Shown here one piece after another: positions 52,412-61,973 of a stretch of DNA of 64,000 bases. Made by a program: the position numbers and the translations under genes. The notes under the pieces are model-generated. The model ran no database searches. It saw nothing but the letters and a program-made list of their open reading frames with translations, and had not been told where the DNA came from. Source of the stretch: Crocosphaera chwakensis CCY0110 (lineage in GTDB: Bacteria > Cyanobacteriota > Cyanobacteriia > Cyanobacteriales > Microcystaceae); assembly GCF_000169335.1 (NCBI RefSeq), contig NZ_AAXW01000007.1, positions 1-64,000 of the forward strand. The letters are read 5' to 3'. Positions within the stretch are counted from its first letter, which is position 1; each line of letters begins with the position of its first letter.

Positions 52412-52669
52412 TTACCAAGGAAGAGAGTCTGAACAATCCTCAATGGGTTCATTTATTCCTTCTTCAATGGATTCCCACATACCTGGAATTGATTTTAAGT
52501 AAAGGGTTTCTTGAAGGGATTTCCAATCTTCTTCACTGACTAAAACAGCGTTACTATTTTTACCAGTAATTGTTACAGGTTTATGGGATTTATTAACTTC
52601 TTCCATAAGAGTTAAAAGCTTTCCTTGAGCTTCTATGAAGGAAATATTTTTAGAACTTGACATACTCAC
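52412..52669 (-). CDS. yefM: YefM/Phd-type antitoxin
   Basis: An 85-residue antitoxin. The N-terminal Phd fold (SFIEAQGKLLTLMEEVNKSH, then PVTITGKNSNAVLVSEEDW) binds DNA. The acidic tail (SIEEGINEPIEDCSDSLPW) should cover the YoeB active site. It is the first gene of the pair, and the complex normally represses it. It lies between the DUF4381 gene and batA in the bat cluster. Confidence 0.92.
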   Translation of the reverse strand: MSMSSSKNISFIEAQGKLLTLMEEVNKSHKPVTITGKNSNAVLVSEEDWKSLQETLYLKSIPGMWESIEEGINEPIEDCSDSLPW

Positions 52670-52754
52670 TCAATTCCCTTTCTTAAGTATAAAATGACCA
52701 TTTTTATTATATCATATTAGTAAAATGAGCAAACAAGAACTAACAGGTTATGTT

Positions 52755-52832
52755 TTAACTCATATAAAGATCATTAATATCAATTCCTAATTCTCTTAAC
52801 TTATATTCTAATCGGTTGCTTGTTAAAAATTT
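52755..52832 (-). pseudogene. Uma2 C-terminal relic
   Basis: On the minus strand SNRLEYKLRELGIDINDLY precedes a stop. The LRELGID ending is a common Uma2 C-terminus. Nothing upstream remains of the gene. It lies in the 278-base gap between the antitoxin gene and the DUF4381 gene, which is otherwise empty. Confidence 0.4.
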
Positions 52833-52947
52833 CGATAGCAGTTAACCCTATTTCTAAAAATCTTGTCCACCCTACAAAATCGGGTTTTATTTTTTCTTTA
52901 GTAACAGTCTTTTAAAAGCGAATTTGGTATTACTTAATTGTTAGACA

Positions 52948-53481
52948 TTAGGTTGAGGTTTCTTGATGTTTAGCGAGCCAATGACGAGCAAAATCAAACA
53001 AATCAATTACAGTTTCAGACGATAGCTGACTTATCATCTGATTAGATTGATAAGCTAATTGAGTGAGTATTTTTCCTTGTTCTGGGGTGAGCAAGTTTCC
53101 TGAATAGGTACTTTCTAAAAAAGTAAGCCATGCTTGACCAGTTAATGACGCAACTTGTTGCCGAGGATAAACAGCTAAAGCCGTTTGTTTCAAAAGGATA
53201 GGCAGTTCTTTTAAGGCATTAACTTTAGTTTCTGGTGTTTGCAGAGCTTTCTCTAATTGCCGAAGACGCTTCAATGCTGCTCGACGGTAACGGTTTTTTT
53301 GCCAATATTGATAAAATTTAATGACCCAAATAATAACAAGAATGAATATAATTTTTGCCAGTATTGTCCAGCCAATTGTCTGGGGAAAATAACGGGGAGG
53401 TTCTGGTAAGGAAATCTCTCTAAACCCGTTGAGCATATAGCTGCCAAAATTAGGATCTTTTAGGGTTTCAGTTGCTTTCAT
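52948..53481 (-). CDS. DUF4381 membrane protein of the bat cluster
   Basis: A 177-residue DUF4381-type protein: a short proline-rich N-terminus (REISLPEPPRYFPQTIGW), one transmembrane helix (IIFILVIIWVIKF, about 45-60) and a helical cytosolic part (RRAALKRLRQLEKALQ; LPILLKQTALAVYPRQQVAS; LTGQAWLTFL). It is a fixed companion of MoxR, DUF58 and VWA proteins. Molecular function is unknown. Its start overlaps the DUF58 gene by 4 bases. Confidence 0.85.
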   Translation of the reverse strand: MKATETLKDPNFGSYMLNGFREISLPEPPRYFPQTIGWTILAKIIFILVIIWVIKFYQYWQKNRYRRAALKRLRQLEKALQTPETKVNALKELPILLKQTALAVYPRQQVASLTGQAWLTFLESTYSGNLLTPEQGKILTQLAYQSNQMISQLSSETVIDLFDFARHWLAKHQETST

Positions 53482-54395
53482 CTGCTACCTCCTAATAATC
53501 TGATTAATTGAATCGCCGCATCTTCATCGGTATTAATTTCTAATAAAGGGACTTTTTGTTTTAAGAGAATTTCTTTTCCTATGTTTAATCTTTGTTGAAA
53601 ATTACTCTGATATTGTTGTCGCAATTTAGAATTACTACTATTAATAATTAATTGTTGTTCTCCATCGCTAACGGTTAAACGTCCAGCAGATGGCAGTTCT
53701 TTTTCTAAGGGATCATAGACAAACACAACAATGACATCATTGTGTCGAGCCAGTCGCGTCATCAGTTCCTTACTGGTTTCATCGGCTCCTCTCAGGTCAC
53801 TAATGAGGCAAATTAAGTAATCATGGGTAGCCGATCGCACTCCATAGGTCAGAGCCTGATTCAGCATGGTTGCATTGGAAGTCATCTCTCGATTCAGACG
53901 TAAGGCTTGATTTTGGATGGCAATGGTTTTGAGAATTTGCATCACGCGATCGCGACTTCGATAGGGTCGAATTTGTTCGATCTTGGAATCATTAAAAACA
54001 ATTGCCCCAACGCGATCTCCAGCATCAACAACTCGCCAAGCTGTAAGGGCTGCTACTTCTGCTGCGGTGACTGATTTCATCGCTTTTTGGGAGCCAAAAA
54101 ACATGCATACTCGCTGATCAACGATCAGTAAAGTAGGGCGATCGCGTTCTTCGGTATATACTCTCGTATAGGTTTTCCCGGTGCGAGCGGTTACTTTCCA
54201 GTCAATGGTACGAATATCGTCTCCTGGTTGATAGCGACGAAGTTCCTCAAAATTCAATCCTCGTCCTCGCAACCGAGAATTATGACGACCTGCGAGTAAA
54301 CTATTGATAGGCTGACGGGGCAAAAAACTAAAGCCTTTCGCTTGATACCGTAGACGCGCTAATGCTTTGAGGTCAATGGTTACACCAGTTGTCAT
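53478..54395 (-). CDS. DUF58 protein of the bat cluster
   Basis: A 305-residue DUF58 protein. The diagnostic block GRGLNFEELRRYQPGDDIRT leads into IDWKVTARTGK. A VWA-like fold follows, with TLLIVDQRVCMFFG and LICLISDLRGADE. It is translated with MoxR (4 bases upstream) and DUF4381 (overlap). MoxR ATPases are thought to act as chaperones that assemble or activate the VWA partners; DUF58 is the usual link. Confidence 0.92.
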   Translation of the reverse strand: MTTGVTIDLKALARLRYQAKGFSFLPRQPINSLLAGRHNSRLRGRGLNFEELRRYQPGDDIRTIDWKVTARTGKTYTRVYTEERDRPTLLIVDQRVCMFFGSQKAMKSVTAAEVAALTAWRVVDAGDRVGAIVFNDSKIEQIRPYRSRDRVMQILKTIAIQNQALRLNREMTSNATMLNQALTYGVRSATHDYLICLISDLRGADETSKELMTRLARHNDVIVVFVYDPLEKELPSAGRLTVSDGEQQLIINSSNSKLRQQYQSNFQQRLNIGKEILLKQKVPLLEINTDEDAAIQLIRLLGGSR

Positions 54396-54399
54396 GATT

Positions 54400-55386
54400 T
54401 TACGCCACTGCTACTAACTTGAGCATTTCTTCAATAACGCGATCGCTCGAAATGCGATCGGCTTCTGCTTCGTAACTTAAGGCAATGCGGTGTCTTAGCA
54501 CATCTTTGATAATAGCTTGTACATCATCAGGAGTCACATAGTTCCTGCTTTGCATCCAAGCATAGACACGAGAGGCTTTATCAAGGCTAATAGAACCTCT
54601 AGGACTTGCACCAATGCGAATCCAGCTTGCCAGTTGAGAGTCATATTTTTCGGGGTAGCGAGTCGCAAAAATTAAATCGGTAATATAAGTTTCAATGACT
54701 TCTGAAACATGAACCTCCTGGACTTCTTGACGAGCTTGAAAAATACATTGTTGAGATACAGTTATCTTTTCTCCTGGGGGTACTACTGTTTGTTTTTCTT
54801 CCCCTCTCACCAAACGAACGACTTTTTTTTCTGATTCTTGGTCGGGATAATCGATGTAAATTTTCATCAAAAACCGATCCATTTGTGCTTCAGGCAAGGG
54901 GTAAGTTCCTTCTTGTTCAATGGGGTTTTGCGTGGCTAAAACCATAAACAGTTTGGGAAGTTCGTAAGTTGTACCAGCGACAGTTACCTGTCTTTCTTCC
55001 ATTGCTTCTAGTAAAGCTGACTGTACTTTAGCCGGCGCTCGGTTAATTTCATCGGCTAAAACTAAATTATTAAAAATTGGCCCGGGTTGAAACTGAAATT
55101 TTCCTCCTTCGGATGTGTTTTGATAAATTTCTGTCCCTGTGACATCAGAAGGAAGTAAGTCTGGTGTAAATTGAATCCGACTTAAACCGACTTCTAGGGT
55201 TTTGGCAAGGCTTTTTACAGAGCGAGTTTTTGCTAAACCGGGTAATCCTTCTAGGAGTACATTACCGTTAGCAACTAGGGAAATTAAGAGCCTTTCCACA
55301 ACGTAATCTTGACCGATTACAGAACGTTCCATTTCAGCCTTAAGTCGTTTAATTTCTTCTAAAGCATTGGCGTTTTCTAAAGGCAT
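54400..55386 (-). CDS. moxR: MoxR family AAA+ ATPase
   Basis: A 328-residue AAA+ protein with Walker A in EGLPGLAKTRSVKSLA, Walker B LADEINRAPAKVQSA, sensor 1 in MVLATQNPIEQEGTYP and arginine residues in IRIGASPRGSISLDKAS. It heads the bat-like operon on the minus strand. The promoter is expected in the ~200 bases upstream, where only degenerate CTGA-rich repeats are seen. Confidence 0.95.
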   Translation of the reverse strand: MPLENANALEEIKRLKAEMERSVIGQDYVVERLLISLVANGNVLLEGLPGLAKTRSVKSLAKTLEVGLSRIQFTPDLLPSDVTGTEIYQNTSEGGKFQFQPGPIFNNLVLADEINRAPAKVQSALLEAMEERQVTVAGTTYELPKLFMVLATQNPIEQEGTYPLPEAQMDRFLMKIYIDYPDQESEKKVVRLVRGEEKQTVVPPGEKITVSQQCIFQARQEVQEVHVSEVIETYITDLIFATRYPEKYDSQLASWIRIGASPRGSISLDKASRVYAWMQSRNYVTPDDVQAIIKDVLRHRIALSYEAEADRISSDRVIEEMLKLVAVA

Positions 55387-55583
55387 AACCGTGTTGCTAA
55401 TTTTCTAAAATAGAGTTTTTTGAAAAATCTGAAAACTATTACTTCATTGGGATTAAAATAAGACTTATTATGACAATTCAAGAGGGTGGTCATCACACAC
55501 CCTAACTATTTCTTAATTTTTAAGAAGCTATCAGCTATTTTCTTATAATACTGATTGCTGAGTGCTGAAGACTGATCGCTATT

Positions 55584-55988
55584 TTAATGATCGACTGAAA
55601 TTGTTGTAACTAAGGCAACTTTGCCGTAGCGAGAATCTATTTCTAATCCTCGTATTTCTAAAATTTTCTCTGAATTGTTTAACTCATAAGTAACGATTTC
55701 ATTAGGTAATAAAGGCAAACATTTAGCAAAAATATCTAATCGATATTGCTGAGGAATAAACTTTTCTTCTCCCATTTTCAAAACGAATTGATTGATAAAA
55801 GTGAGTTCTCCCATATTATTGATAATAGCAGCAGGGGTTAGAAGATTATCACACCATCTTACTGCTAAAAACCATTTTGCATCACTCAATCGATTATAAA
55901 TTTTCTCCGAGTTAGGATGGGGCCAAACTTTATAACCAGACTCAACAGCCATAATAGTACCCCCCAAAAACCCAAACATTGTCATCAT
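55584..55988 (-). CDS. Hypothetical PAS-like small protein
   Basis: A 134-residue protein I cannot assign. After a short start, residues about 40-100 read AVRWCDNLLTPAAIINNMGE, then LTFINQFVL, reminiscent of the first half of a PAS domain. The C-terminal 30 residues (LEIRGLEIDSRYGKVALVTT) form a beta-rich end. The first ~13 residues could be translation leader. It is isolated between moxR and the FAD oxidase gene. Fragment of a sensor protein is the alternative. Confidence 0.55.
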   Translation of the reverse strand: MMTMFGFLGGTIMAVESGYKVWPHPNSEKIYNRLSDAKWFLAVRWCDNLLTPAAIINNMGELTFINQFVLKMGEEKFIPQQYRLDIFAKCLPLLPNEIVTYELNNSEKILEIRGLEIDSRYGKVALVTTISVDH

Positions 55989-56126
55989 TTATATTCCTCA
56001 TTAAACGACTTTAATTTGCTTCGTGAAAGGAAACATGACAAACAATTCACTTGATTTCTGAAGATAAAATTCTCACTCTTGCCTGTTCCCTATTCCTTTC
56101 TAAACTTAGAGTTTTTTTGTTAATTT

Positions 56127-57449
56127 CTAATTATTAATTTTCATTTTACCAGGATTCATTAAACCATAAGGATCAACTTCTTTTTTGAAATTTAACTGTG
56201 GAGAATCAATGGTTTTTCGTCCGCCTCCTTCTAATAGATAGGTGTGAGGATTAGCAATGCCAGCACCATTTTCTTCGTGATAACGGATGATTTCATTGAC
56301 TCTTTCTTCTGTTGTAAAATGAAACAACTGTAACCCGGCAGGAATTACTTTACCCTGAAACTTGATAAACTCTAAATGAATCATTACTTCATCCCCAAAA
56401 TGCTCATAGAAATGTTCTACCTTATCTAAGGTAAAGTAAAAAGTTTGTAAGTAAGTAATCGTCGGATCAACACTACGAGCATGAAGCGTGGTATGATTCC
56501 AAGTGTATTCTAATAAACTGGTTCGGTGACTGGCTTCTTCTGCGGTTTTAAAATAACTTATTTCCCCATTATATTCATAAACCAAATCCCGAAATGCTTC
56601 TAAATCGTATTCTGAAACCATTACTATAGCAGCGTGTTTATTCTCAGGTAAATAGTCTTTTAATTGATGTAAATAGCGACAAATCGGTGCAGCGTGAACG
56701 GTGATTAATTTTTTAACAATACCATCACTTTCTCCTAACCCTTGACCAAACCTTGCAGCTTGCATAAAATCATCAAAAATAACAATAATTTCGGCCCAAG
56801 GATAAGTCGGAGCTAAGGGGATTTCTAATTGTGTAATAATGCCATTAGTGCCATAAGCATGATTAACTTTTTGTACTTCGTCCCCTCGTAACTCAATCAG
56901 ACAGGGTTCATCTTCTAGGGTAATCACCCGTAAAGCTTGAAGATTACCGCGATCGCGTAGTTGTCCATAGGTAATTGATCCCATCCCTACACTACCACCC
57001 CCAATAAACCCCCCAATGGTTGCGCTACGGTAGGTAGAAGGGGCCATCCGCAACTCCCACCCGGTTTGTCTAGCGAGTTTATCAAAAGCGGCCATTTTCA
57101 CCCCAGGTTCTACACAAGCAACCCCTTGTTCTAACCAAAGAATTTGATTCATTTTGGTCATGTCGAGGATGACACCCCCTTCTAAGGGAATACATTGACC
57201 ATAATTCCCTGTTCCGGCACCTCTGACAGTTAGGGGTACTTTATATTTAACGCAAGTTTGGGCGACTTGTACGATTTCTTCTTCTGTGGTGGGACGAATA
57301 ACGATATCTCCCCGTTTATCTTGCAGTTGCTGTTGTAGAATTGGACTAAAATGATAATAATCTAGAGATAGTTTGGTAATTTGATTCGGATCGGTAATAA
57401 TTTCTAAGTTCGATAAGGCTTCTTTTACTTTATCAATCGTTTGACTCAT
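56127..57449 (-). CDS. FAD-linked oxidase, GlcD/PCMH type
   Basis: A 440-residue oxidoreductase. The N-terminal PCMH-type FAD-binding domain has VPLTVRGAGTGNYGQCIPLE, then GVILDMTKMN and TIGGFIGGGSVGMGSITYGQ. A C-terminal catalytic domain ends RKTIDSPQLNFKKEVDPYGL and MNPGKM, as in glycolate/lactate or sugar-acid dehydrogenases. The substrate cannot be read. It has no Fe-S partner gene beside it. It may be soluble and use molecular oxygen or the quinone pool. Confidence 0.87.
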   Translation of the reverse strand: MSQTIDKVKEALSNLEIITDPNQITKLSLDYYHFSPILQQQLQDKRGDIVIRPTTEEEIVQVAQTCVKYKVPLTVRGAGTGNYGQCIPLEGGVILDMTKMNQILWLEQGVACVEPGVKMAAFDKLARQTGWELRMAPSTYRSATIGGFIGGGSVGMGSITYGQLRDRGNLQALRVITLEDEPCLIELRGDEVQKVNHAYGTNGIITQLEIPLAPTYPWAEIIVIFDDFMQAARFGQGLGESDGIVKKLITVHAAPICRYLHQLKDYLPENKHAAIVMVSEYDLEAFRDLVYEYNGEISYFKTAEEASHRTSLLEYTWNHTTLHARSVDPTITYLQTFYFTLDKVEHFYEHFGDEVMIHLEFIKFQGKVIPAGLQLFHFTTEERVNEIIRYHEENGAGIANPHTYLLEGGGRKTIDSPQLNFKKEVDPYGLMNPGKMKINN

Positions 57450-57516
57450 ATTAAATTAATTTATCCTGACGCTAGTAGGTAAGATAAATTATATCAATCG
57501 TTGTCTTTCGGGTTTT

Positions 57517-58026
57517 CTATTCATGGGAATGATTATTTTGTTCTTCAGTGTCTGAATGGTCAGGTGTCAGTATCAGTATATCTCCTCTTACTTCTGTGTG
57601 GCGAATAATTCCACCCTGAAGTCCTGTCCAAGACACTAAAACTGTCCCAATAATTGCGATCGCAAGAATAATCATCGTCAACCAGTTTACAGTCTTTTTT
57701 GTCCTACTGGAAAAAAACAAACCGACTATACTGAGGGTTCCTAGGATTTCAAGCGTAATTAAAGACACCTCTGCTAACTCTTCATGTTTGTGGACATAAG
57801 CTTCAGTAACGTTAGGTACATTGAGTACAATATCAGCAGCTTGCTCTCCATAAATATAGGTGGGAATCGTAAGTAAAGCAACAATAATAAATGTCCAGTA
57901 ACTCGCTTGTTTTAGGTCATCACTGGTTTTAAATATGCTATAAATTAATAATAAAAGACCAAAAATAGCACCAACAATGGGAAAGTGATTGAGTAGTAGA
58001 TGAATATGAGCGGAATTCAAATTCAT
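57517..58026 (-). CDS. DUF2231-like membrane protein
   Basis: A 169-residue protein with four hydrophobic helices. It opens AHIHLLLNHFPIVGAIFGLL, whose two paired histidines are typical of DUF2231-like proteins, and ends with a His-rich tail (EEQNNHSHE). The histidines could bind heme or metal; this is inference. It lies just upstream of the FAD oxidase gene on the same strand, 67 bases from its start, so the two may be cotranscribed. Confidence 0.75.
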   Translation of the reverse strand: MNLNSAHIHLLLNHFPIVGAIFGLLLLIYSIFKTSDDLKQASYWTFIIVALLTIPTYIYGEQAADIVLNVPNVTEAYVHKHEELAEVSLITLEILGTLSIVGLFFSSRTKKTVNWLTMIILAIAIIGTVLVSWTGLQGGIIRHTEVRGDILILTPDHSDTEEQNNHSHE

Positions 58027-58279
58027 GATCTTTATCGGTTGGTATTGTATATTGCATAAAAAACAGAGAACGCCACACGGATCATTTAGAGTTACCGTTT
58101 ATTCGTGACATCTTTTTTAATTATGATGTTTAGATTAATTAAAAGTAGTGAGAAACTAAATCTATCTAAAAGTAGAGATAATTATGACTAAATATAGCTA
58201 AGTTAAGCTAAAATACCTAGTTACAGTAACACTTTTTTTGATTATACAGATAATGATCTTATGAATTAGACAATTAAAT

Positions 58280-59317
58280 TTACCGTTGTAATAAAAATAA
58301 CTGAGTAAAATAGTATTCTCCCTCAGAATTTTTTGCAATTCCTATCCCAGTTAAATTAAAATTGCCTTCCATATTTTTACGATGGCCAGGACTATTAATC
58401 CATCCTTTAACTGCTACATCAGCTAAGTCAGGATACCCTTTTATATAAGCTAAATTTTCAGCAAAGGATTGATAGGGAATGGTTTTTCCTACAGATTTAG
58501 CCCTATTATCAAACCCATCATGACTAAACGTCGCTTGTTTACTAGCCATATCTTGACTATGTTCTCTTGCAACATAACTAATTTCTGCATTCATTGTTAA
58601 TGGGGGTAAATTTTTCGATAAACGATATTGATTAACCCGACGATTTATTTCTTGTTCTAAAGCAATTAAGAACTGACCATCTTGACTTGCTTTTTCTAAC
58701 AAGAGATCAGAATTTTTCCAGGGTTCTAAACTATTAGTGATTTCTGGAGAATGAGTAATATTAGAAGGCTTATCTTTTATGAAAATTTGTGTGAAATAGT
58801 ATTCTCCCCTATTATTTTGTGCTACCCCTATACCAGTTTCGTCGTATTTTCCTTCAATGTTTTTAAGATTTTGGGGATGATTTAACCACTGTTTAATGGT
58901 AGCTTCAACAGGATCAAAATTATCTTGATGGGTAGCTAAATTTTCCACTCCCTTTTCATGGGGGGTACTATAACTAATAATTTTTAGTCGTTCTTCTAAC
59001 TTATCATGACTAATAGGAATAATACCAGAAGCCATCCTTTCACTATGAATTCTTGCTTGTTGGGTAATTTGAGAATTCAGTTTTAATGGGGATAAATTTT
59101 TAGATAAACGATATCGATTAATTTCTCGGTGAGTTGCTTCTTCAAGGGCTTCAAGAAAGGCCGGATCGGTTAAACTAGAAGGAGCGTTAGAATTAGAAGA
59201 GGGAATCTCAGAAAGGGGACTGTTTTTGATCGGAATAGGTTCAATCGACTCACAACCTATTAAACCTATGATAACCAAGGGAAGCGTTGATAATAGTTGA
59301 AAATAAAGATGTCTCAT
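58280..59317 (-). CDS. Lipoprotein with two CAP (SCP/PR1) domains
   Basis: A 345-residue secreted protein. A lipobox-type signal ends LIGCES. Two CAP domains follow (about 55-180 and 215-345), each with an N-terminal helix pair (HREINRYRLSKNLSPLKLNS; EINRRVNQYRLSKNLPPLTM), a His in ARIHSERMA or AREHSQDMA, and a C-terminal block (GIGVAQNNRGEYYFTQIF; GIGIAKNSEGEYYFTQLF). The halves are clearly an internal duplication. Bacterial CAP proteins are poorly understood. It is divergent from queE. Confidence 0.9.
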   Translation of the reverse strand: MRHLYFQLLSTLPLVIIGLIGCESIEPIPIKNSPLSEIPSSNSNAPSSLTDPAFLEALEEATHREINRYRLSKNLSPLKLNSQITQQARIHSERMASGIIPISHDKLEERLKIISYSTPHEKGVENLATHQDNFDPVEATIKQWLNHPQNLKNIEGKYDETGIGVAQNNRGEYYFTQIFIKDKPSNITHSPEITNSLEPWKNSDLLLEKASQDGQFLIALEQEINRRVNQYRLSKNLPPLTMNAEISYVAREHSQDMASKQATFSHDGFDNRAKSVGKTIPYQSFAENLAYIKGYPDLADVAVKGWINSPGHRKNMEGNFNLTGIGIAKNSEGEYYFTQLFLLQR

Positions 59318-59367
59318 AACACAACAAAAAAAGCCGTTACAATTGTTAGAAGTGTTAATAATAAGTT

Positions 59368-60009
59368 ATGAATAGTTTAGCGTCAGTTGGCATGAAAGCG
59401 ATCGCACCTCAATTAAAGACTTATCCTATTGTAGAAAGGTTTCACTCCTTACAAGGAGAAGGAACTTGGACAGGGATGAGTGCTTTTTTCATTCGCTTGG
59501 CTGGATGTGACGTTCATTGTCCCTGGTGTGACCAAAAAGAGTCATGGAATAGCAACCTATATCCTCAGCAGTCTATCAAAACTTTAACCGATGCAGCTAA
59601 AGCAGCTAACCCTGCTATGGTAGTGATTACAGGAGGAGAACCCCTAATACATGATTTATTCCCCTTAACTAAGGGGTTAAAACAGCTAGGGTTAAGGGTT
59701 CATTTAGAAACCTCTGGGGCCTATCCTTTAACTGGTGAGTTTGATTGGATAACCTTGTCTCCTAAACCGTTTAAAGTTCCCCATGAAACTGTTTATTCCC
59801 AGGTTAACGAATTAAAGGTTATTATTGCTAATGAAGCGGACTTAAATTGGGCAGAAAAACAAGAAAAAAAAGTGCCATCGCAAACCATTAAATATTTACA
59901 ACCTGAATGGAATTCTCCCGAAAGTAAATCTTTAATTTTTGATTATATTCTAAGTAATCCTCAATGGCGTATGAGTTTACAAATTCATAAGTTTTTGGGA
60001 GTTAGATAA
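59368..60009 (+). CDS. queE: 7-carboxy-7-deazaguanine synthase
   Basis: A 213-residue radical SAM enzyme of short QueE type. It has VERFHSLQGEGTWTGMSAFF, then the cluster motif in RLAGCDVHCPWCDQKESW (C-x3-C-x2-C), GGEPL for SAM binding and LETSGAYPL. It forms the deazaguanine ring of queuosine. No other que gene is in the window. The frame has an N-terminal extension of about 16 residues; a second Met at residue 9 is possible. Confidence 0.94.
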   Translation: MNSLASVGMKAIAPQLKTYPIVERFHSLQGEGTWTGMSAFFIRLAGCDVHCPWCDQKESWNSNLYPQQSIKTLTDAAKAANPAMVVITGGEPLIHDLFPLTKGLKQLGLRVHLETSGAYPLTGEFDWITLSPKPFKVPHETVYSQVNELKVIIANEADLNWAEKQEKKVPSQTIKYLQPEWNSPESKSLIFDYILSNPQWRMSLQIHKFLGVR

Positions 60010-60019
60010 AGGAAATGGG

Positions 60020-60044
60020 GGTGTAGGGTGTAGGGTGTAGGGTG
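60020..60044 (+). repeat. Heptanucleotide tandem repeat GGTGTAG
   Basis: 3.6 copies of GGTGTAG just after queE, followed by the degenerate CTATTCCCTATTCCCT tract. This is typical of the short tandem repeats (STRR) in cyanobacterial intergenic DNA. Confidence 0.9.
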
Positions 60045-60121
60045 AAAGTTAAATTTACTATTCCCTATTCCCTTTCTGAACTAGCTAATTTAATTGAAGG
60101 TACAAGATATTTATTAGTAGT

Positions 60122-61834
60122 ATGAATGATCAAGACTTATATAATAAACTTGTTTCTCTAGATAGACGGGGTTATAAAGCTTATAAAGAGATTAAAGGAA
60201 CCTATGAATTTCCTAAATTTAGGTTGATTTTTGAACATATTCAAAGTGACCCCTTTGCATCTCCTAGTAAATTAATCATAAAAATTTCCCATACGATTGC
60301 TAAATTTTCTGTTGATCTGTATAAAAATAAAAGTAGAAAAATTGCTTTAGAAGACTATTTGATTCGGCAATTTAGTCAAGCTTGTTCACAACTGAGTCGC
60401 CAGAGAGGAACAGGAAAAAGTGGAAAAATTAGTATTATTAAAATTGGACAAGAAATTATTAAAAGAACTGCTGCAACGATTCATAAAAATGATCTAGAAA
60501 TTCGTTTTTCTGTAGGACTTCCTGCTAAGGGAAGAACAATTTTAGGTCATCAGGCAGCACAACTATTATGTGAGGATATTCCAAATATAGTAGACACAAG
60601 TTTACTTTATCAATCTCTAAATAGTCAGAAAATTCAGAAACAAGTTGAAACGGCTGAAGATGCAGACTGTATACGAGAAAAATTACCCAAAAATAACTTA
60701 ATTGCTTTTATTGCTAATGGTTCGATTTTGCCTCGTAAAAGTGGTGTTGACTCTCGTCCTTTAGATAAAAATCCTATCCCGTTTCAATCTCCAAAATCTT
60801 TAGAAATTTCATTAAATACTCCCAATAAAGGTATGCTCAAAGGGTTAGGTATTCCCCAAGGCATCACTTTAATTGTAGGAGGTGGTTATCATGGAAAATC
60901 AACTTTATTAAAAGCGATAGAATTAGGGATTTATAATCATATTCCTGGGGATGGTAGAGAATTTGTAATCAGTGATCCCTCCGCAGTAAAAATTAGGGCA
61001 GAAGATGGTAGAAGTATTGTCGGAGTTAATATTTCTCCCTTTATTAATCAATTGCCACAACACCGATCAACTGATCACTTTACCACTAAAAATGCCAGTG
61101 GAAGTACCTCTCAAGCAGCCAATATTATCGAAGCATTAGAAGCAGGTACTAAAGTTTTATTGGTAGATGAAGATACAGCCGCCACAAACTTTATGATCCG
61201 CGATCGCAGAATGCAACAATTAATTGTAAAAAATAAAGAACCCATTACCCCATTTATCGACAAAATTAAACAATTATATCTTGATTATGGTGTATCAACT
61301 CTATTAGTAATGGGAGGAAGTGGAGACTATTTTGATGTCGCGGATCACGTCATTGCTATGGATACTTTTCAACCCCACGATGTAACCGAAAAAGCTAAAA
61401 AAATTGCTCAAGAAAATCCCAATGAACGGAGGAGAGAAGGGGGTGAACAGTTTGGCAAGATAACGCCGAGAATACCGTTAGGTCAAAGTATTGATCCCAG
61501 TCGCGGAAAACGAGACGTTAAAGTGAAAGTACGAGACGTGGATCAAGTGGTTTTTGGCACGGAAGAAATTGACTTAACTGCCGTTGAACAATTAATCGAA
61601 CAGGGACAGTTACAAGCAATTTCTGCTGCTATTATTTATGCTAAAAATAATTACATGAACCGTCAAACAACCTTACCCGATATTTTAGATCGAGTGATAG
61701 AAGATATTAATAGTAAAGGTTTAGATATTTTAAGTCACTTTCCTCAAGGAGATTTTGTCTTATTTCGTCGCTTTGAGTTAGCAGCAGCCATTAATCGTCT
61801 GCGATCGCTACAAATAGCAGAAAAGAATCCATAA
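60122..61834 (+). CDS. ABC-class ATPase (COG3044)
   Basis: A 570-residue protein of the predicted ABC-class ATPase family. A long N-terminal domain (YKEIKGTYEFPKFRLIFEHI) precedes Walker A GGGYHGKSTLLKAIELG, and the signature/Walker B region contains ASGSTSQAANIIEALEAG and VLLVDEDTAATNFMIRD, with LLVMGGSGDYFDVADHVIAM after it. There are no membrane segments, so it is not a transporter. The role in bacteria is unknown to me. It is expressed from its own gene, 110 bases after queE. Confidence 0.85.
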   Translation: MNDQDLYNKLVSLDRRGYKAYKEIKGTYEFPKFRLIFEHIQSDPFASPSKLIIKISHTIAKFSVDLYKNKSRKIALEDYLIRQFSQACSQLSRQRGTGKSGKISIIKIGQEIIKRTAATIHKNDLEIRFSVGLPAKGRTILGHQAAQLLCEDIPNIVDTSLLYQSLNSQKIQKQVETAEDADCIREKLPKNNLIAFIANGSILPRKSGVDSRPLDKNPIPFQSPKSLEISLNTPNKGMLKGLGIPQGITLIVGGGYHGKSTLLKAIELGIYNHIPGDGREFVISDPSAVKIRAEDGRSIVGVNISPFINQLPQHRSTDHFTTKNASGSTSQAANIIEALEAGTKVLLVDEDTAATNFMIRDRRMQQLIVKNKEPITPFIDKIKQLYLDYGVSTLLVMGGSGDYFDVADHVIAMDTFQPHDVTEKAKKIAQENPNERRREGGEQFGKITPRIPLGQSIDPSRGKRDVKVKVRDVDQVVFGTEEIDLTAVEQLIEQGQLQAISAAIIYAKNNYMNRQTTLPDILDRVIEDINSKGLDILSHFPQGDFVLFRRFELAAAINRLRSLQIAEKNP

Positions 61835-61973
61835 ATCGAATATAGGCACAAGGTAATAGAAATATTAACTTGAGTTTACTGATAAGGCAATTAATGAGCT
61901 AACATAAAGCAGAATAGATGACAACCGATAGATCAACTAAGTCGGTAGTTCAATACAAAGAAAAGCCATAACC

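Noticed and set aside
60020..60044. CRISPR-like repeat after queE
   Set aside because: Seven-base units without spacers; a simple tandem repeat. No CRISPR array or cas gene was seen in the window.
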